Shown one piece after another: positions 7,148 through 16,794 of a stretch of 64,000 nucleotides of DNA. Origin of the DNA: Pseudomonas graminis (lineage in GTDB: Bacteria > Pseudomonadota > Gammaproteobacteria > Pseudomonadales > Pseudomonadaceae). The stretch covers positions 26,117 through 90,116 of the forward strand of contig NZ_FOHW01000025.1 in NCBI RefSeq assembly GCF_900111735.1, read 5' to 3'. A model generated the notes under the pieces. That model was given only the letters and a program-made list of their open reading frames with translations, ran no database searches and was not told the origin of the DNA. Within the stretch, counting starts at the first letter, position 1. Each line of letters starts with the position of its first letter. The translations under genes and the position numbers were made by a program.

Positions 7148-10100
7148 CTATCGATGCAGGCGCAGGTCCAGGGTCATCGGCAGCTCATCGTTGAGGGTGA
7201 GCCCAGGAACCTGCCGTTTGCCGGGGCTGTGGCCGACCCGGAAGAACCGCGCCAGACGCCGGCTTTCCGCTTCATTGGCGTTCACCGGCAGGGTCTCGTA
7301 ATTACGCCCGCCAGGATGGGCCACATGATACTCGCAGCCCCCCAGCGAGCGCTGCATCCAGGTGTCGAGGATGTCGAAGACCAGCGGCGCATGCACCGGA
7401 ATCGTCGGCTGCAACGCATTGGTTGGCTGCCAGGCGCGATAACGCACCCCCGCGACGAACTCGCCCACCCGCCCGGTCGGTTGCAGAGGCACCGACACGC
7501 CGTTGCAGGTGAGCATGTACCGCTGCGGCGGCAGACCGGTGACCTTCAGCTGCAAGCGCTCGAGTGATGAGTCCACATAACGAACCGCACCACCCGCTGC
7601 ACCCTCCTCGCCCAACACGTGCCACGGCTCCAGCGCCTGGCGCAGCTCCAGCTCGATGCCGCTGACGGCGTAGTCGCCGACCTTCGGAAAGCGAAACTCC
7701 AGATGCGCCGCGAACCACTCGGCGCGCACGGGATAACCCGCGTCGTTGAGTTCGGCGATGACGTCGGCGAAATCCTGCTCGATGAAGTGCGGCAGCATGA
7801 AGCGGTCATGCAGCTCGGTGCCCCAGCGCGCCAGCTTCGCCGGTGCATAGGGCTCGCGCCAGAAACGCGCGACCAGTGCCCGCAGTAACAGCTGTTGCGC
7901 CAGGCTCATCCGCGCGTGCGGCGGCATCTCGAACGCGCGCAGCTCCAGCAGGCCCAAGCGCCCTGTGGCGCCGTCGGGCGAATAAAGTTTGTCGATGCAG
8001 AATTCGGCGCGATGGGTGTTGCCGGTCACGTCGATCAGCAAGTTGCGCAGCAGCCGATCCACCAGCCAGGGGGCGCATTCTTCGCCCGGCTTGGGCATCT
8101 GCGAAAAGGCGATTTCCAGCTCGTACAGCGAGTCGTTGCGTGCTTCGTCGACCCGCGGAGCTTGCGAGGTCGGGCCGATGAACAATCCGGAGAACAAGTA
8201 GGACAGCGACGGGTGGTTATGCCAGTAACTCAACAGGCTGCGCAGCAGATCCGGCCGGCGCAGGAAGGGCGAGTCGCCCGGCGTCGCGCCACCGAGGACA
8301 AAATGGTTGCCGCCGCCAGTGCCGGTGTGGCGGCCATCGATCATGAATTTCTCGGTGGTCAGCCGGGTCAGGCGCGCCTGTTCGTAGAGAAACTCGGTGC
8401 GTTCGACCAGCTCATCCCACGTCGACGACGGCTGCACGTTGACCTCAATCACGCCCGGATCCGGGGTGATGCGGAAGTTCGCCAGACGCGGATCGCTCGG
8501 CGGCTCGTAACCTTCCAGCAACACCGGGCAGCGCATGTCCTCGGCCGTCGCTTCGATGGCGGCGACCAATTCCAGATAGGCCTCAAGGGATTGCAGCGGC
8601 GGCATGAACAGATACAACCGCCCGCCCCGTGCTTCGGCGCTCAGTGCGGTGCGGGTCAGCCAATCGGCGGACTCGTCGATCTCGGGTTCGCGGTCAACGC
8701 TCGGGTCGCCCTGCTCTGCCAGGCCTTCCAGTCGCGACTGAACCTCGTCGCGGTCGGGCAATTCGGCAAATGCCTGGTTGTGATCGGTCGGGTGGATGTA
8801 CGGGTATTCCGCCGCCTTGACCCACGGCTGCGAAGCCAGCGGCAAGCGATAGCCAAGGGCAGAGTCACCCGGCACCAGACGGCAATGCTCGTCGCGCAAG
8901 TACCAGCGGCCGCTCTGCCAGTGATCGTCGGCAGCGGTCCGCGCCAGCGGCAGAACGTGGCCGATGATCGTGTCCAGCCCTTGGGAAAACACTTTGCGCA
9001 GGCGCGCGCGTTCGAGGGGGTCTTCAAGGCGCGAGGCTTCGGCGCTGACATTTTTGGGCAGCGCGCCCTCACGCCACAGGTAATAGAAACGGTCTTCGTA
9101 AGCCGGGAAAACGTAGCGCGTCGGCAGCTTCAGCCGCTCGGCCACGCTGCGCAGGAAACTGCCCGCCATCTCGCTGTCGGCGCCATAGTCCCGGGCTTCG
9201 TCGGCAACCAGCGCGTTGTTGCGCCAGACCGGCTGCCCGTCCCGCCGCCAGAAGCAGTTCAGCGACCAGCGCGGCAACTGCTCACCGGGGTACCACTTGC
9301 CCTGACCGAAATGAACGATGCCCTGGGGCGCGTAATGGTTGCGCATGCGCTGGTACAACTCGGCGGAGAGCAAGCGCTTCTTCGGGCCCAGCGCGGCGGT
9401 GTTCCATTCATCGCCGTCACGGTCGTCGATGGAAACAAAGGTCGGCTCGCCGCCCATGGTCAGGCGTACGTCGTGGGCGACCAGATCGTTATCGATCTGA
9501 CGTCCCAGCGCCTGGATGTCCTGCCACTGCTCTTCGGTGTAGGGCTTGGTGACGCGGGGCGCCTCCCAGATACGCTCCACCGACATCTCGTGGCTGAACT
9601 CGGTGTTGCAGGGCTCGACCATGCCACTGATCGGCGCCGCCGAAGACGGCTCGGGGCTGCACGCCAGCGGAATGTGCCCCTCACCGGCAAACAAGCCGGA
9701 CGTAGCGTCAAGGCCCACCCAGCCAGCGCCCGGCAGGTACACCTCGCACCAAGCGTGCAAATCCGTGAAATCAACATCGGTGCCCGACGGTCCATCCAGC
9801 GCTTTGACATCGGCCTTGAGCTGAATCAGATACCCGGACACAAACCGCGCGGCGAGGCCCAGGTGACGCAGCAACTGCACCAGCAACCAGGCGGAGTCAC
9901 GGCAGGAGCCAGACGCGTTTTCGAGGGTGTATTCCGGCGTTTGAATGCCCGGTTCCATGCGGATCAGGTAACCGATGTCATTGGCCAGACGCTGGTTGAG
10001 GCCGACGAGAAAGTCGATCGCCGGGATCGGCGTGCGGTCGATGCTGTCCAGATACGCCTGAAATCTTGGGGTCAGCGGCAGCTTTTCCAAATAGGGCTGC

Positions 10101-10441
10101 AGCTCGTGGTGCTCTTCGCGGGCATAGGTGAACGGGATCTTCTCGGCGTAGGGCTCAAGGAAGAAATCGAACGGATTGAAGACCGCCATCTCGGCGACCA
10201 GGTCCACTTCGATGCGCAGCTCGTTGGTCTTTTCCGGAAACACCAACCGCGCCAGGTAATTACCCTGCGGGTCCTGCTGCCAGTTGATGAAGTGGTTTTC
10301 GGGGAGGACTTTCAGCGAATACGACAATACACGCGTGCGGCTGTGAGCCGCCGGTCGCAAGCGGACGATCTGCGGACCCAGCTCAACCGCGCGTTCGTAG
10401 CGGTAATGCGTGACATGGTGCAAGGCAATGTGAATCGACAC
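7148..10441 (-). CDS. Transglutaminase-like / DUF2126 giant protein
   Basis: 1097 aa. GTG 10441 (SIHIALHHVTHYRYER) is chosen because AGGAGG lies just upstream; an in-frame ATG 42 bp earlier has no comparable site. The N-terminal 300 residues are a second transglutaminase-like unit (SGSCRDSAWLLVQLL with the Cys; DLHAWCEVYLPGAGW with the His), and the remaining 800 are DUF2126 (COG4196), of unknown fold and role, including a GGGNHFVLGG stretch. It is 135 bp upstream of the ATP-grasp gene, first of a probable three-gene operon. Confidence 0.9.
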   Translation of the reverse strand: MSIHIALHHVTHYRYERAVELGPQIVRLRPAAHSRTRVLSYSLKVLPENHFINWQQDPQGNYLARLVFPEKTNELRIEVDLVAEMAVFNPFDFFLEPYAEKIPFTYAREEHHELQPYLEKLPLTPRFQAYLDSIDRTPIPAIDFLVGLNQRLANDIGYLIRMEPGIQTPEYTLENASGSCRDSAWLLVQLLRHLGLAARFVSGYLIQLKADVKALDGPSGTDVDFTDLHAWCEVYLPGAGWVGLDATSGLFAGEGHIPLACSPEPSSAAPISGMVEPCNTEFSHEMSVERIWEAPRVTKPYTEEQWQDIQALGRQIDNDLVAHDVRLTMGGEPTFVSIDDRDGDEWNTAALGPKKRLLSAELYQRMRNHYAPQGIVHFGQGKWYPGEQLPRWSLNCFWRRDGQPVWRNNALVADEARDYGADSEMAGSFLRSVAERLKLPTRYVFPAYEDRFYYLWREGALPKNVSAEASRLEDPLERARLRKVFSQGLDTIIGHVLPLARTAADDHWQSGRWYLRDEHCRLVPGDSALGYRLPLASQPWVKAAEYPYIHPTDHNQAFAELPDRDEVQSRLEGLAEQGDPSVDREPEIDESADWLTRTALSAEARGGRLYLFMPPLQSLEAYLELVAAIEATAEDMRCPVLLEGYEPPSDPRLANFRITPDPGVIEVNVQPSSTWDELVERTEFLYEQARLTRLTTEKFMIDGRHTGTGGGNHFVLGGATPGDSPFLRRPDLLRSLLSYWHNHPSLSYLFSGLFIGPTSQAPRVDEARNDSLYELEIAFSQMPKPGEECAPWLVDRLLRNLLIDVTGNTHRAEFCIDKLYSPDGATGRLGLLELRAFEMPPHARMSLAQQLLLRALVARFWREPYAPAKLARWGTELHDRFMLPHFIEQDFADVIAELNDAGYPVRAEWFAAHLEFRFPKVGDYAVSGIELELRQALEPWHVLGEEGAAGGAVRYVDSSLERLQLKVTGLPPQRYMLTCNGVSVPLQPTGRVGEFVAGVRYRAWQPTNALQPTIPVHAPLVFDILDTWMQRSLGGCEYHVAHPGGRNYETLPVNANEAESRRLARFFRVGHSPGKRQVPGLTLNDELPMTLDLRLHR

Positions 10442-10628
10442 GGCGTGCCTCCTGCGAGCCTGGACGGTAACGGAGCTGCGCAAGACTTATGCCACCCCGG
10501 CAAATCAGGCGCCTCCGGCGTGGAGGATGCTTGTTCAGCCAGGCACAGCACCAAAATCGCGCCAGCCTCAACGAATGGTGCAAGGGTCGCACGGAAATGA
10601 GGCAGGTGGGGTTATTTGCACCGGAATG

Positions 10629-10658
10629 CAAAACGCCAGCTCGAAAGCTGGCGTTTTG
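10629..10658. terminator. Bidirectional intrinsic terminator after ygiQ
   Basis: Perfect palindrome CAAAACGCCAGC-TCGA-equivalent loop-GCTGGCGTTTTG: stem AACGCCAGCT with A-run on one side and T-run on the other. It sits 30 bp past the minus-strand stop of the YgiQ gene and upstream of the DUF2126 gene, isolating the two units. Confidence 0.85.
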
Positions 10659-10687
10659 TTGGAGCGAAGAAGCTTTGCGCGGGGCCC

Positions 10688-12997
10688 TTACCGTGGAAAA
10701 ACCGGCTGGCGCGAAGGCTTCTTGCTTTTGCCGCCTTTGCCACCCTTGGCGGCATCCGCGCGCTCCTTGGCGGCGTCCCTGTTACGAGCCGCCGCGGCGG
10801 CCTTGGCCTCTTCACGCTTGTCCCAAGGCTTGCTACCGTCGCTTGCACGCTGAGGCAAGCCCGTGTGCTGCGTCAGGATCTTGGTGGTCTTGGCGACCTT
10901 GTGGCTACCGGCCGGCGTCGAGTTCTTGCGGCGCGCGCTCTGATAGCTATCGGTTTCCACCTGATGCAGCGGAATCAGTTGATGCTTGCCCGGCCCGATA
11001 AGATCGGCACGGCCCATCCGCTCCAGCGCTTCACGCAGCATCGGCCAGCCCTTCGGATCGTGGTAGCGCAGGAACGCCTTGTGCAGACGGCGCTGCTCCT
11101 CGCTCTTGACGATGGTGACCGAATCGCTCTTGTACGTGACCTTGCGCAGCGGGTTCTTGCCGGAGTGGTACATGGCGGTCGCACTGGCCATCGGCGACGG
11201 ATAGAACGCCTGCACCTGATCCGCACGGAAGCCGTTGCCCTTGAGCCACAGCGCGAGGTTCATCATGTCTTCATCGGTCGTGCCCGGGTGGGCCGCGATG
11301 AAGTAAGGAATCAGGTACTGCTCTTTGCCCGCTTCCTTGGAGTACTTCTCGAACATGCGCTTGAATTTGTCATAGCTGCCAATGCCCGGCTTCATCATCT
11401 GGTTGAGCGGACCTTCTTCGGTGTGCTCAGGCGCAATCTTCAGGTAACCGCCGACGTGGTGGGTCACCAGTTCCTTGACGTACTCGGGCGATTCAACGGC
11501 CAGGTCGTAACGCAGACCGGACGCGATCAGAATCTTCTTCACGCCGGGCAGTTCACGGGCGCTGCGGTACAGCTGAATCAACGCCGAGTGATCGGTGTTC
11601 AGGTTCGGGCAGATACCCGGGAACACGCACGACGGCTTACGGCACGCGGATTCGATTTCCGGGCTCTTGCAGGCGATGCGATACATGTTCGCCGTCGGCC
11701 CGCCGAGGTCGGAAATCACGCCGGTAAAACCAGGAACCTTGTCACGGATCTCTTCGATCTCGCGAATGATCGAGTCGTGGGAGCGGTTCTGAATGATCCG
11801 GCCTTCGTGCTCGGTGATCGAGCAGAACGTACAGCCGCCGAAGCAGCCGCGCATGATGTTCACCGAGAAACGGATCATGTCGTAGGCCGGGATCTTCTCC
11901 TTGCCGTACACCGGGTGCGGAATGCGCGCGTAAGGCATGCCGAACACGTAGTCCATTTCTTCGGTGGTCATCGGAATGGGCGGCGGATTGAACCAGACGT
12001 CCACCTCGCCGTGCTTCTGAACCAGCGCGCGAGCGTTGCCCGGGTTGGTTTCCAGGTGCAGCACGCGGTTGGCGTGAGCATACAGAACCGCGTCGCCGCG
12101 GACCTTCTCCATCGACGGCAGGCGGATGACCGTTTTGTCGCGGGTCATGCGCGGGCTCGCCAGAATCTGCACGACCTTCGCTTCGTTCGGATCCTCAGCG
12201 TCACCCTTTTCCTGCTCAATGGCGCAGGCCTGGGTGTCTTGAGTGTTCACGTACGGGTTGATGATCTTGTCGATCTTGCCTGGACGGTCGATGCGCGTGG
12301 AGTCGACTTCGTACCAGCCTTCCGGCGTATCACGACGAATGAATGCCGTGCCGCGCACATCGGTGATGCTTTCGATCGTCTCGCCATAGGACAGGCGGGT
12401 GGCCACTTCGACGATGGCCCGCTCGGCGTTGCCGTACAGCAGGATATCGGCGCAGGCGTCGATCAGGATCGAGTTGCGAACCTTGTCCTGCCAGTAGTCG
12501 TAGTGAGCGATGCGGCGCAGCGATGCTTCGATGCCACCCAGAACGATCGGCACGTTCTTGTAGGCTTCCTTGCAGCGCTGGCTGTAGACCAGACTCGCAC
12601 GGTCCGGACGCTTGCCCGCCATGCCACCCGGCGTGTACGCATCGTCGGAGCGAATCTTTTTGTCGGCGGTGTAACGGTTGATCATCGAATCCATGTTGCC
12701 GGCCGCGACGCCGAAGAACAGGTTCGGCTCGCCGAGCTTCATGAAGTCGTCTTTTGACTTCCAGTCAGGCTGCGCAATGATCCCGACGCGGAAGCCCTGG
12801 GACTCCAGCAGCCGGCCGATGATTGCCATGCCAAATGAAGGGTGATCGACGTAGGCATCACCCGTGACAATGATGATGTCGCAGGAATCCCAGCCAAGCT
12901 GATCCATTTCTTCCCGGCTCATCGGCAGGAAAGGCGCTGGTCCGAAACATTCGGCCCAGTATTTCGGATAGTCAAATAACGGCTTGGCTGCTTGCAT
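10688..12997 (-). CDS. YgiQ family radical SAM protein
   Basis: 769 aa from ATG 12997 (MQAAKPLFDYPKYWAECFG, the usual family start); a longer ORF reaches 13111 without family support. The radical-SAM cluster motif CFGGCTFCSI is at about residue 376, preceded by a cobalamin-binding-like N-terminal region typical of UPF0313. A further Cys group (CRKPSCVFPGICPNL) lies near 450, and the C-terminus is a Lys/Ala-rich low-complexity tail (KAAAAARNRDAAKERADAAK). The substrate of YgiQ is unknown. It stands alone between dnaB and the transglutaminase cluster. Confidence 0.9.
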   Translation of the reverse strand: MQAAKPLFDYPKYWAECFGPAPFLPMSREEMDQLGWDSCDIIIVTGDAYVDHPSFGMAIIGRLLESQGFRVGIIAQPDWKSKDDFMKLGEPNLFFGVAAGNMDSMINRYTADKKIRSDDAYTPGGMAGKRPDRASLVYSQRCKEAYKNVPIVLGGIEASLRRIAHYDYWQDKVRNSILIDACADILLYGNAERAIVEVATRLSYGETIESITDVRGTAFIRRDTPEGWYEVDSTRIDRPGKIDKIINPYVNTQDTQACAIEQEKGDAEDPNEAKVVQILASPRMTRDKTVIRLPSMEKVRGDAVLYAHANRVLHLETNPGNARALVQKHGEVDVWFNPPPIPMTTEEMDYVFGMPYARIPHPVYGKEKIPAYDMIRFSVNIMRGCFGGCTFCSITEHEGRIIQNRSHDSIIREIEEIRDKVPGFTGVISDLGGPTANMYRIACKSPEIESACRKPSCVFPGICPNLNTDHSALIQLYRSARELPGVKKILIASGLRYDLAVESPEYVKELVTHHVGGYLKIAPEHTEEGPLNQMMKPGIGSYDKFKRMFEKYSKEAGKEQYLIPYFIAAHPGTTDEDMMNLALWLKGNGFRADQVQAFYPSPMASATAMYHSGKNPLRKVTYKSDSVTIVKSEEQRRLHKAFLRYHDPKGWPMLREALERMGRADLIGPGKHQLIPLHQVETDSYQSARRKNSTPAGSHKVAKTTKILTQHTGLPQRASDGSKPWDKREEAKAAAAARNRDAAKERADAAKGGKGGKSKKPSRQPVFPR

Positions 12998-13164
12998 ATC
13001 GATGACCAGTGTTCGTGTCAGGGGGCGATTTCGCGTGGAAATTCGCGGTCGCGGAGAATAGCACAAATTTTGATCAAGTCCGACGACAGTAGTCGGATAA
13101 GTGATCGGCATGACTCTCGACTCTGGAGCCCTTCGGGCCTCAAAGTCGCGATCCAGAGCCCTAC

Positions 13165-14562
13165 TTATTCATCATCATCAAAGTTGTAACTACCCGGCGC
13201 GAGATTTTCGAAGCGGGTGTACTTGCCGATGAAAGCCAGCCGGATGAACCCGATCGGGCCGTTCCGCTGCTTGCCGATGATGATTTCAGCGATGCCCTTG
13301 TGTTCGGTCTCGGGGTGATACACCTCATCCCGGTACACGAACATGATGACGTCTGCGTCCTGCTCGATCGCTCCGGATTCCCGCAAGTCGGAGTTCACCG
13401 GGCGCTTGTTGGGACGCTGCTCCAGGGAGCGGTTGAGCTGGGACAGCGCGACGACCGGGCAATTGAATTCCTTGGCGAGCGCTTTCAGGGAACGGGAGAT
13501 CTCGGAAATCTCGTTGGTCCGGTTATCGCCGCTCGATCCAGGGATCTGCATCAGCTGCAGGTAGTCGATCATGATCAGGCCGATGTCGCCGTGTTCGCGG
13601 ACCAGACGCCGGGTACGCGCGCGCATCTCCGACGGGCTGATGCCGGCCGTATCGTCGATGAACAGCTTGCGATCGTTGAGCAGGTTGACCGCCGATGTCA
13701 GGCGCGGCCAGTCATCGTCATCGAGCTGACCAGAACGCACCTTGGTCTGGTCGATACGACCCAGCGACGAAAGCATACGCATGATCAGCGATTCGCCTGG
13801 CATCTCAAGCGAATAAACCAGCACCACCTTGTCGCTGCGCAGCACCGCGTTTTCCACGAGGTTCATCGCGAAGGTGGTCTTACCCATCGACGGACGGCCT
13901 GCGACAATGATCAGGTCAGACTGCTGCAGACCACTGGTCTTTTCGTCCAGGTCGGCGTAGCCCGTGGAGAGGCCGGTAATGCCGTCGCCGATGTTGAACA
14001 GCGTGTCGATGCGGTCAATGGCACGGGTCAGCAGGTCGTTGACGCTGACCGGACCGCCTGTCTTTGGCCGCGCCTCGGCGATCTGAAAGATCTGCCGTTC
14101 GGCCTCGTCAAGAATCTCTTCAGCGGTACGCCCTTCCGGGTTGAACGCACTGTCGGCGATTTCGGTACTGATGCCGATCAACTGGCGCAGCGTCGCGCGC
14201 TGACGAACGATCTGGGCATAGGCCTTGATGTTCGCAACAGACGGAATGTTCTTCGCCAGCTCGGACAGGTAGCCCAGGCCACCGACTTGCGAAGTCTGGC
14301 CTTCTTTATCCAGCTGTTCGGCCAGGGTCACGACGTCGATCGGCTGGTTTTGATCGGCCAGCTTGGCGATGGCGCGGAATATCAGACGGTGGTCATGACG
14401 ATAGAAGTCGCCATCCGACACCTGATCAAGCACGCGCTCCCAGGCGTTGTTGTCCAGCATCAAACCACCGAGCACGGCCTGTTCGGCCTCGATGGAATGC
14501 GGCGGCACCTTCAGGGCAGCGGTTTGCAGGTCATATTGCTCAGGAGCGGAGATGTCGTTCAT
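13165..14562 (-). CDS. dnaB: Replicative DNA helicase
   Basis: 464 aa from the ATG at 14562 (MNDISAPEQYD), the usual Pseudomonas DnaB length; an ORF extension to 14610 is not supported. N-terminal helicase-loader/primase-interacting domain (residues about 20-125), linker, then the RecA-like ring domain with Walker A GRPSMGKTTFAMN (about 228) and Walker B LIMIDYLQLM (about 335). It unwinds DNA ahead of Pol III at the fork. In P. aeruginosa I recall alr next to dnaB; here YgiQ follows at 167 bp with no alr. Confidence 0.97.
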   Translation of the reverse strand: MNDISAPEQYDLQTAALKVPPHSIEAEQAVLGGLMLDNNAWERVLDQVSDGDFYRHDHRLIFRAIAKLADQNQPIDVVTLAEQLDKEGQTSQVGGLGYLSELAKNIPSVANIKAYAQIVRQRATLRQLIGISTEIADSAFNPEGRTAEEILDEAERQIFQIAEARPKTGGPVSVNDLLTRAIDRIDTLFNIGDGITGLSTGYADLDEKTSGLQQSDLIIVAGRPSMGKTTFAMNLVENAVLRSDKVVLVYSLEMPGESLIMRMLSSLGRIDQTKVRSGQLDDDDWPRLTSAVNLLNDRKLFIDDTAGISPSEMRARTRRLVREHGDIGLIMIDYLQLMQIPGSSGDNRTNEISEISRSLKALAKEFNCPVVALSQLNRSLEQRPNKRPVNSDLRESGAIEQDADVIMFVYRDEVYHPETEHKGIAEIIIGKQRNGPIGFIRLAFIGKYTRFENLAPGSYNFDDDE

Positions 14563-14604
14563 GGCCACACAGAAATCAGGGGGTTGAATCAGGATACTCA
14601 GAAA

Positions 14605-14640
14605 TGACAAAGGGCACGACCTGCGAACAGGAACGTGCCC
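14605..14640 (-). terminator. Intrinsic terminator of the rpsF-rplI operon
   Basis: On the minus strand: GGGCACG-TT-CCTG-TTCG-CAGG-T-CGTGCCC followed by TTTGTCATTT. The stem has a UUCG-type loop and a short U-run, 70 bp past rplI. A second UUCG hairpin (TTCTGCAC/GTGCAGAA, 14682-14701) lies between it and the rplI stop without a U-run. Confidence 0.7.
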
Positions 14641-14711
14641 AATGCTAACCGACCGAGGAGCAACTCATCAGCCGGTCAGACTTCTGCACCGAAGTGCAGA
14701 AACCATACTGC

Positions 14712-15158
14712 TTAAGCAGCTACAACAACAACGCGAACGGTAGCTTCAACATCGCTGTGCAGGTGCACGGCTACGTCGTATTCGCCAACGTTACGGATGG
14801 TGCCGTTCGGCAGACGAACTTCAGCTTTAGCCACTTCAACGCCGGAGGCCGTCAGTGCGTCAGCGATGTCGTGAGTACCGATCGAACCGAACAGCTTGCC
14901 TTCGTCACCAGCGGTGGCAGTGATAGTCACTTCCAGCTCAGCCAGTTGAGCAGCACGAGTTTCAGCAGAAGCTTTCTTCTCGGCGGCAGCTTTTTCCAGC
15001 TCTGCACGACGCTCTTCAAACGCGGCCACGTTGGCAGCGGTTGCAGCGGTTGCTTTGCCGAAAGGCAGCAGGAAGTTACGACCGTAGCCAGCCTTAACGT
15101 TTACTTTATCGCCCAGGTTGCCCAGGTTGGCGACTTTTTCCAGCAGGATGAGTTCCAT
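14712..15158 (-). CDS. rplI: 50S ribosomal protein L9 (bL9)
   Basis: 148 aa, starting MELILLEKVANLGNLGD; the N-terminal RNA-binding domain (1-50, with GYGRNFLLPFGKA), long connecting helix (about 50-75, Ala/Glu/Lys rich) and C-terminal domain are all present. L9 helps keep the reading frame and reaches out from the L1 side of the ribosome. Last gene of the rpsF-rpsR-membrane protein-rplI unit. Confidence 0.97.
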   Translation of the reverse strand: MELILLEKVANLGNLGDKVNVKAGYGRNFLLPFGKATAATAANVAAFEERRAELEKAAAEKKASAETRAAQLAELEVTITATAGDEGKLFGSIGTHDIADALTASGVEVAKAEVRLPNGTIRNVGEYDVAVHLHSDVEATVRVVVVAA

Positions 15159-15177
15159 TTGGTAAAACCTCTTAACT

Positions 15178-16074
15178 TTAACCTTCACCGTTCGCAGAAC
15201 CGTTATCGGCATCTTTCGACGCCAGACGGCCGCGAAAATCAATCAGGCTGTCGACAATGGCAAACACCACCAGCAACGGATAGATCAGCTGCATGAACAG
15301 CAACAGCGTGACGTACAACCCCACCAGCCAGAACCGTGTCAGGCGCTTTGCAGCCACCAGACCGTGAATCAGGGCCAGGCCCGCGAACATGAGCGGCACG
15401 CTGCACAACGGTGTCAGCATCGCCAGTTGAGGACCGAAGTTCGGCCCCACCAACATGCACACCAGCAGCACCAGCATCGGTGCCCGCGGGAGTTTCAGGC
15501 TGCGAAATTCGCGTCCGAAACCGCCCGGGTTATACAACAACGCCTGCCAGTACCGCCCAAGGAGCAGGCATACCACGCTGACGATCTGCAACAACGCTGC
15601 AATCAGGCCATTGAGGACCGGTGTAATCAGTGCCCCAAGACGCGCTCGCTCTTCTACCGACATCTGCTGGTAGACATCACCGAAGACGTGGGGCAAGAGC
15701 TTTTGCAGCTCCCCCGCCATGGCTTCGATGGGCTCGCGAAAGACCGCGCCCAGAACCACTGCATACAACAATCCAACCGCCACGCTGACCAGCAGCACGC
15801 GGACCCAGGACTCGCTGGCACGCAACACGGCGGCCAGCCCCCAGGAACCCAGCAACACCATCAGGGTGCGAGGTTCACCGAAATACCACCAGACCAACGC
15901 CGGCAGCAGAGCCCAGGCAAGGACGCCCAGGGCGTCACTCATCCCGCGTCGCAGGAGCACAAGGCAACCTGCGGCAGCACTCAACCAGAACAACAGCGGC
16001 AATGCCGCACATCCAACCACTACGAGAGTGGCCTGCATGCGGCCGCGCATGATGAATTCAGCCATGGCGCGCAT
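15178..16074 (-). CDS. Integral membrane protein of the rpsF-rplI operon (DUF2232-like)
   Basis: 298 aa, very hydrophobic with roughly eight membrane spans and a short charged tail (DADNGSANGEG). ATG 16074 follows AAGGGA with 8 bp spacing; a second ATG three codons later is possible. It lies between rpsR (38 bp) and rplI (19 bp), a position I recall for an uncharacterised Pseudomonas gene (PA4933-like), and it resembles YybS/DUF2232 proteins in layout. No enzymatic motif is visible. Confidence 0.82.
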   Translation of the reverse strand: MRAMAEFIMRGRMQATLVVVGCAALPLLFWLSAAAGCLVLLRRGMSDALGVLAWALLPALVWWYFGEPRTLMVLLGSWGLAAVLRASESWVRVLLVSVAVGLLYAVVLGAVFREPIEAMAGELQKLLPHVFGDVYQQMSVEERARLGALITPVLNGLIAALLQIVSVVCLLLGRYWQALLYNPGGFGREFRSLKLPRAPMLVLLVCMLVGPNFGPQLAMLTPLCSVPLMFAGLALIHGLVAAKRLTRFWLVGLYVTLLLFMQLIYPLLVVFAIVDSLIDFRGRLASKDADNGSANGEG

Positions 16075-16112
16075 GCGATCTATCCCTTACTGCGTTTGTC
16101 GACTACCTGGTC

Positions 16113-16343
16113 TCAGCGGCCGTGGCTGTCGGTGTAGGCCAACAGGGCCAGGAAGCGGGCGCGCTTGATAGCGGTAGCCAGCTGACGCTGATAACGAGCT
16201 TTGGTACCAGTAATGCGGCTAGGAACGATCTTGCCGGTTTCAGATACGTAGGCTTTCAGGGTGTTGAGATCTTTGTAATCGATCTCCTTCACATTTTCAG
16301 CTGTGAAGCGGCAGAATTTACGACGACGGAAGAAACGTGCCAT
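16113..16343 (-). CDS. rpsR: 30S ribosomal protein S18 (bS18)
   Basis: 76 aa, start MARFFRRRKFCRFTAENV, with the conserved YKDLNTLKAYVSETGKI and ARYQRQLATAIKRARFLALL segments. Binds S6 on the small-subunit platform. It follows rpsF by 28 bp in the same operon. Confidence 0.98.
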   Translation of the reverse strand: MARFFRRRKFCRFTAENVKEIDYKDLNTLKAYVSETGKIVPSRITGTKARYQRQLATAIKRARFLALLAYTDSHGR

Positions 16344-16371
16344 GTAATGGGCTCCTCAAAAGGTCCGTGGA

Positions 16372-16794
16372 TTACTCGTCAGCGTTATCGCTGTTGTCGC
16401 TGTCATCACCATCGGCGCCATCGGCGTCGGAGTGCTCAGGACGGTCGCGACGCTCACGGCGCTCACTGCGGTTTTCTTCAGCCTTGAGCATTTCGGACTG
16501 GCCAGTAACAGCTTCGTCGCGACGGATGACAAGGTTACGGATCACGGCATCGTTGTAACGGAAGTTGTCTTCCAGCTCGGCCAGAGCCTTGCCAGTGCAC
16601 TCAACGTTCAGCATCACGTAGTGAGCCTTGTGAACATTGTTGATTGCATAGGCCAGTTGACGACGGCCCCAATCTTCCAGACGGTGGATCTTGCCGCCGT
16701 CTTCTTCGATCAGCTTGGTGTAACGCTCAACCATGCCGCCGACTTGCTCGCTCTGGTCCGGGTGAACCAGAAAGATGATTTCGTAATGACGCAT
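16372..16794 (-). CDS. rpsF: 30S ribosomal protein S6 (bS6)
   Basis: 140 aa, start MRHYEIIFLVHPDQSEQV, ferredoxin-like S6 domain to about residue 95, then an acidic, Arg/Asp/Asn-rich tail ending DGDDSDNSDNADE. The tail recalls the C-terminal Glu residues that RimK adds in enterobacteria, although here it is encoded Asp/Asn. First gene of the ribosomal unit; a probable S6:S18-binding leader lies directly upstream. Confidence 0.97.
   Translation of the reverse strand: MRHYEIIFLVHPDQSEQVGGMVERYTKLIEEDGGKIHRLEDWGRRQLAYAINNVHKAHYVMLNVECTGKALAELEDNFRYNDAVIRNLVIRRDEAVTGQSEMLKAEENRSERRERRDRPEHSDADGADGDDSDNSDNADE

Noticed and set aside
7895..10600. 901 aa open frame on the + strand
   Set aside because: It is the antisense shadow of the DUF2126 gene, which has recognisable domains, and its composition (Arg/Gln/His-rich) is typical of GC-skewed shadows.
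10616..12757. 713 aa open frame on the + strand
   Set aside because: Antisense to the YgiQ gene with its intact radical-SAM motif.
12998..13164. Hairpin GACTCTGGAGCCC/GGGCCTCAAAGTC as a dnaB terminator
   Set aside because: Stem has mismatches and no T-run on either strand.
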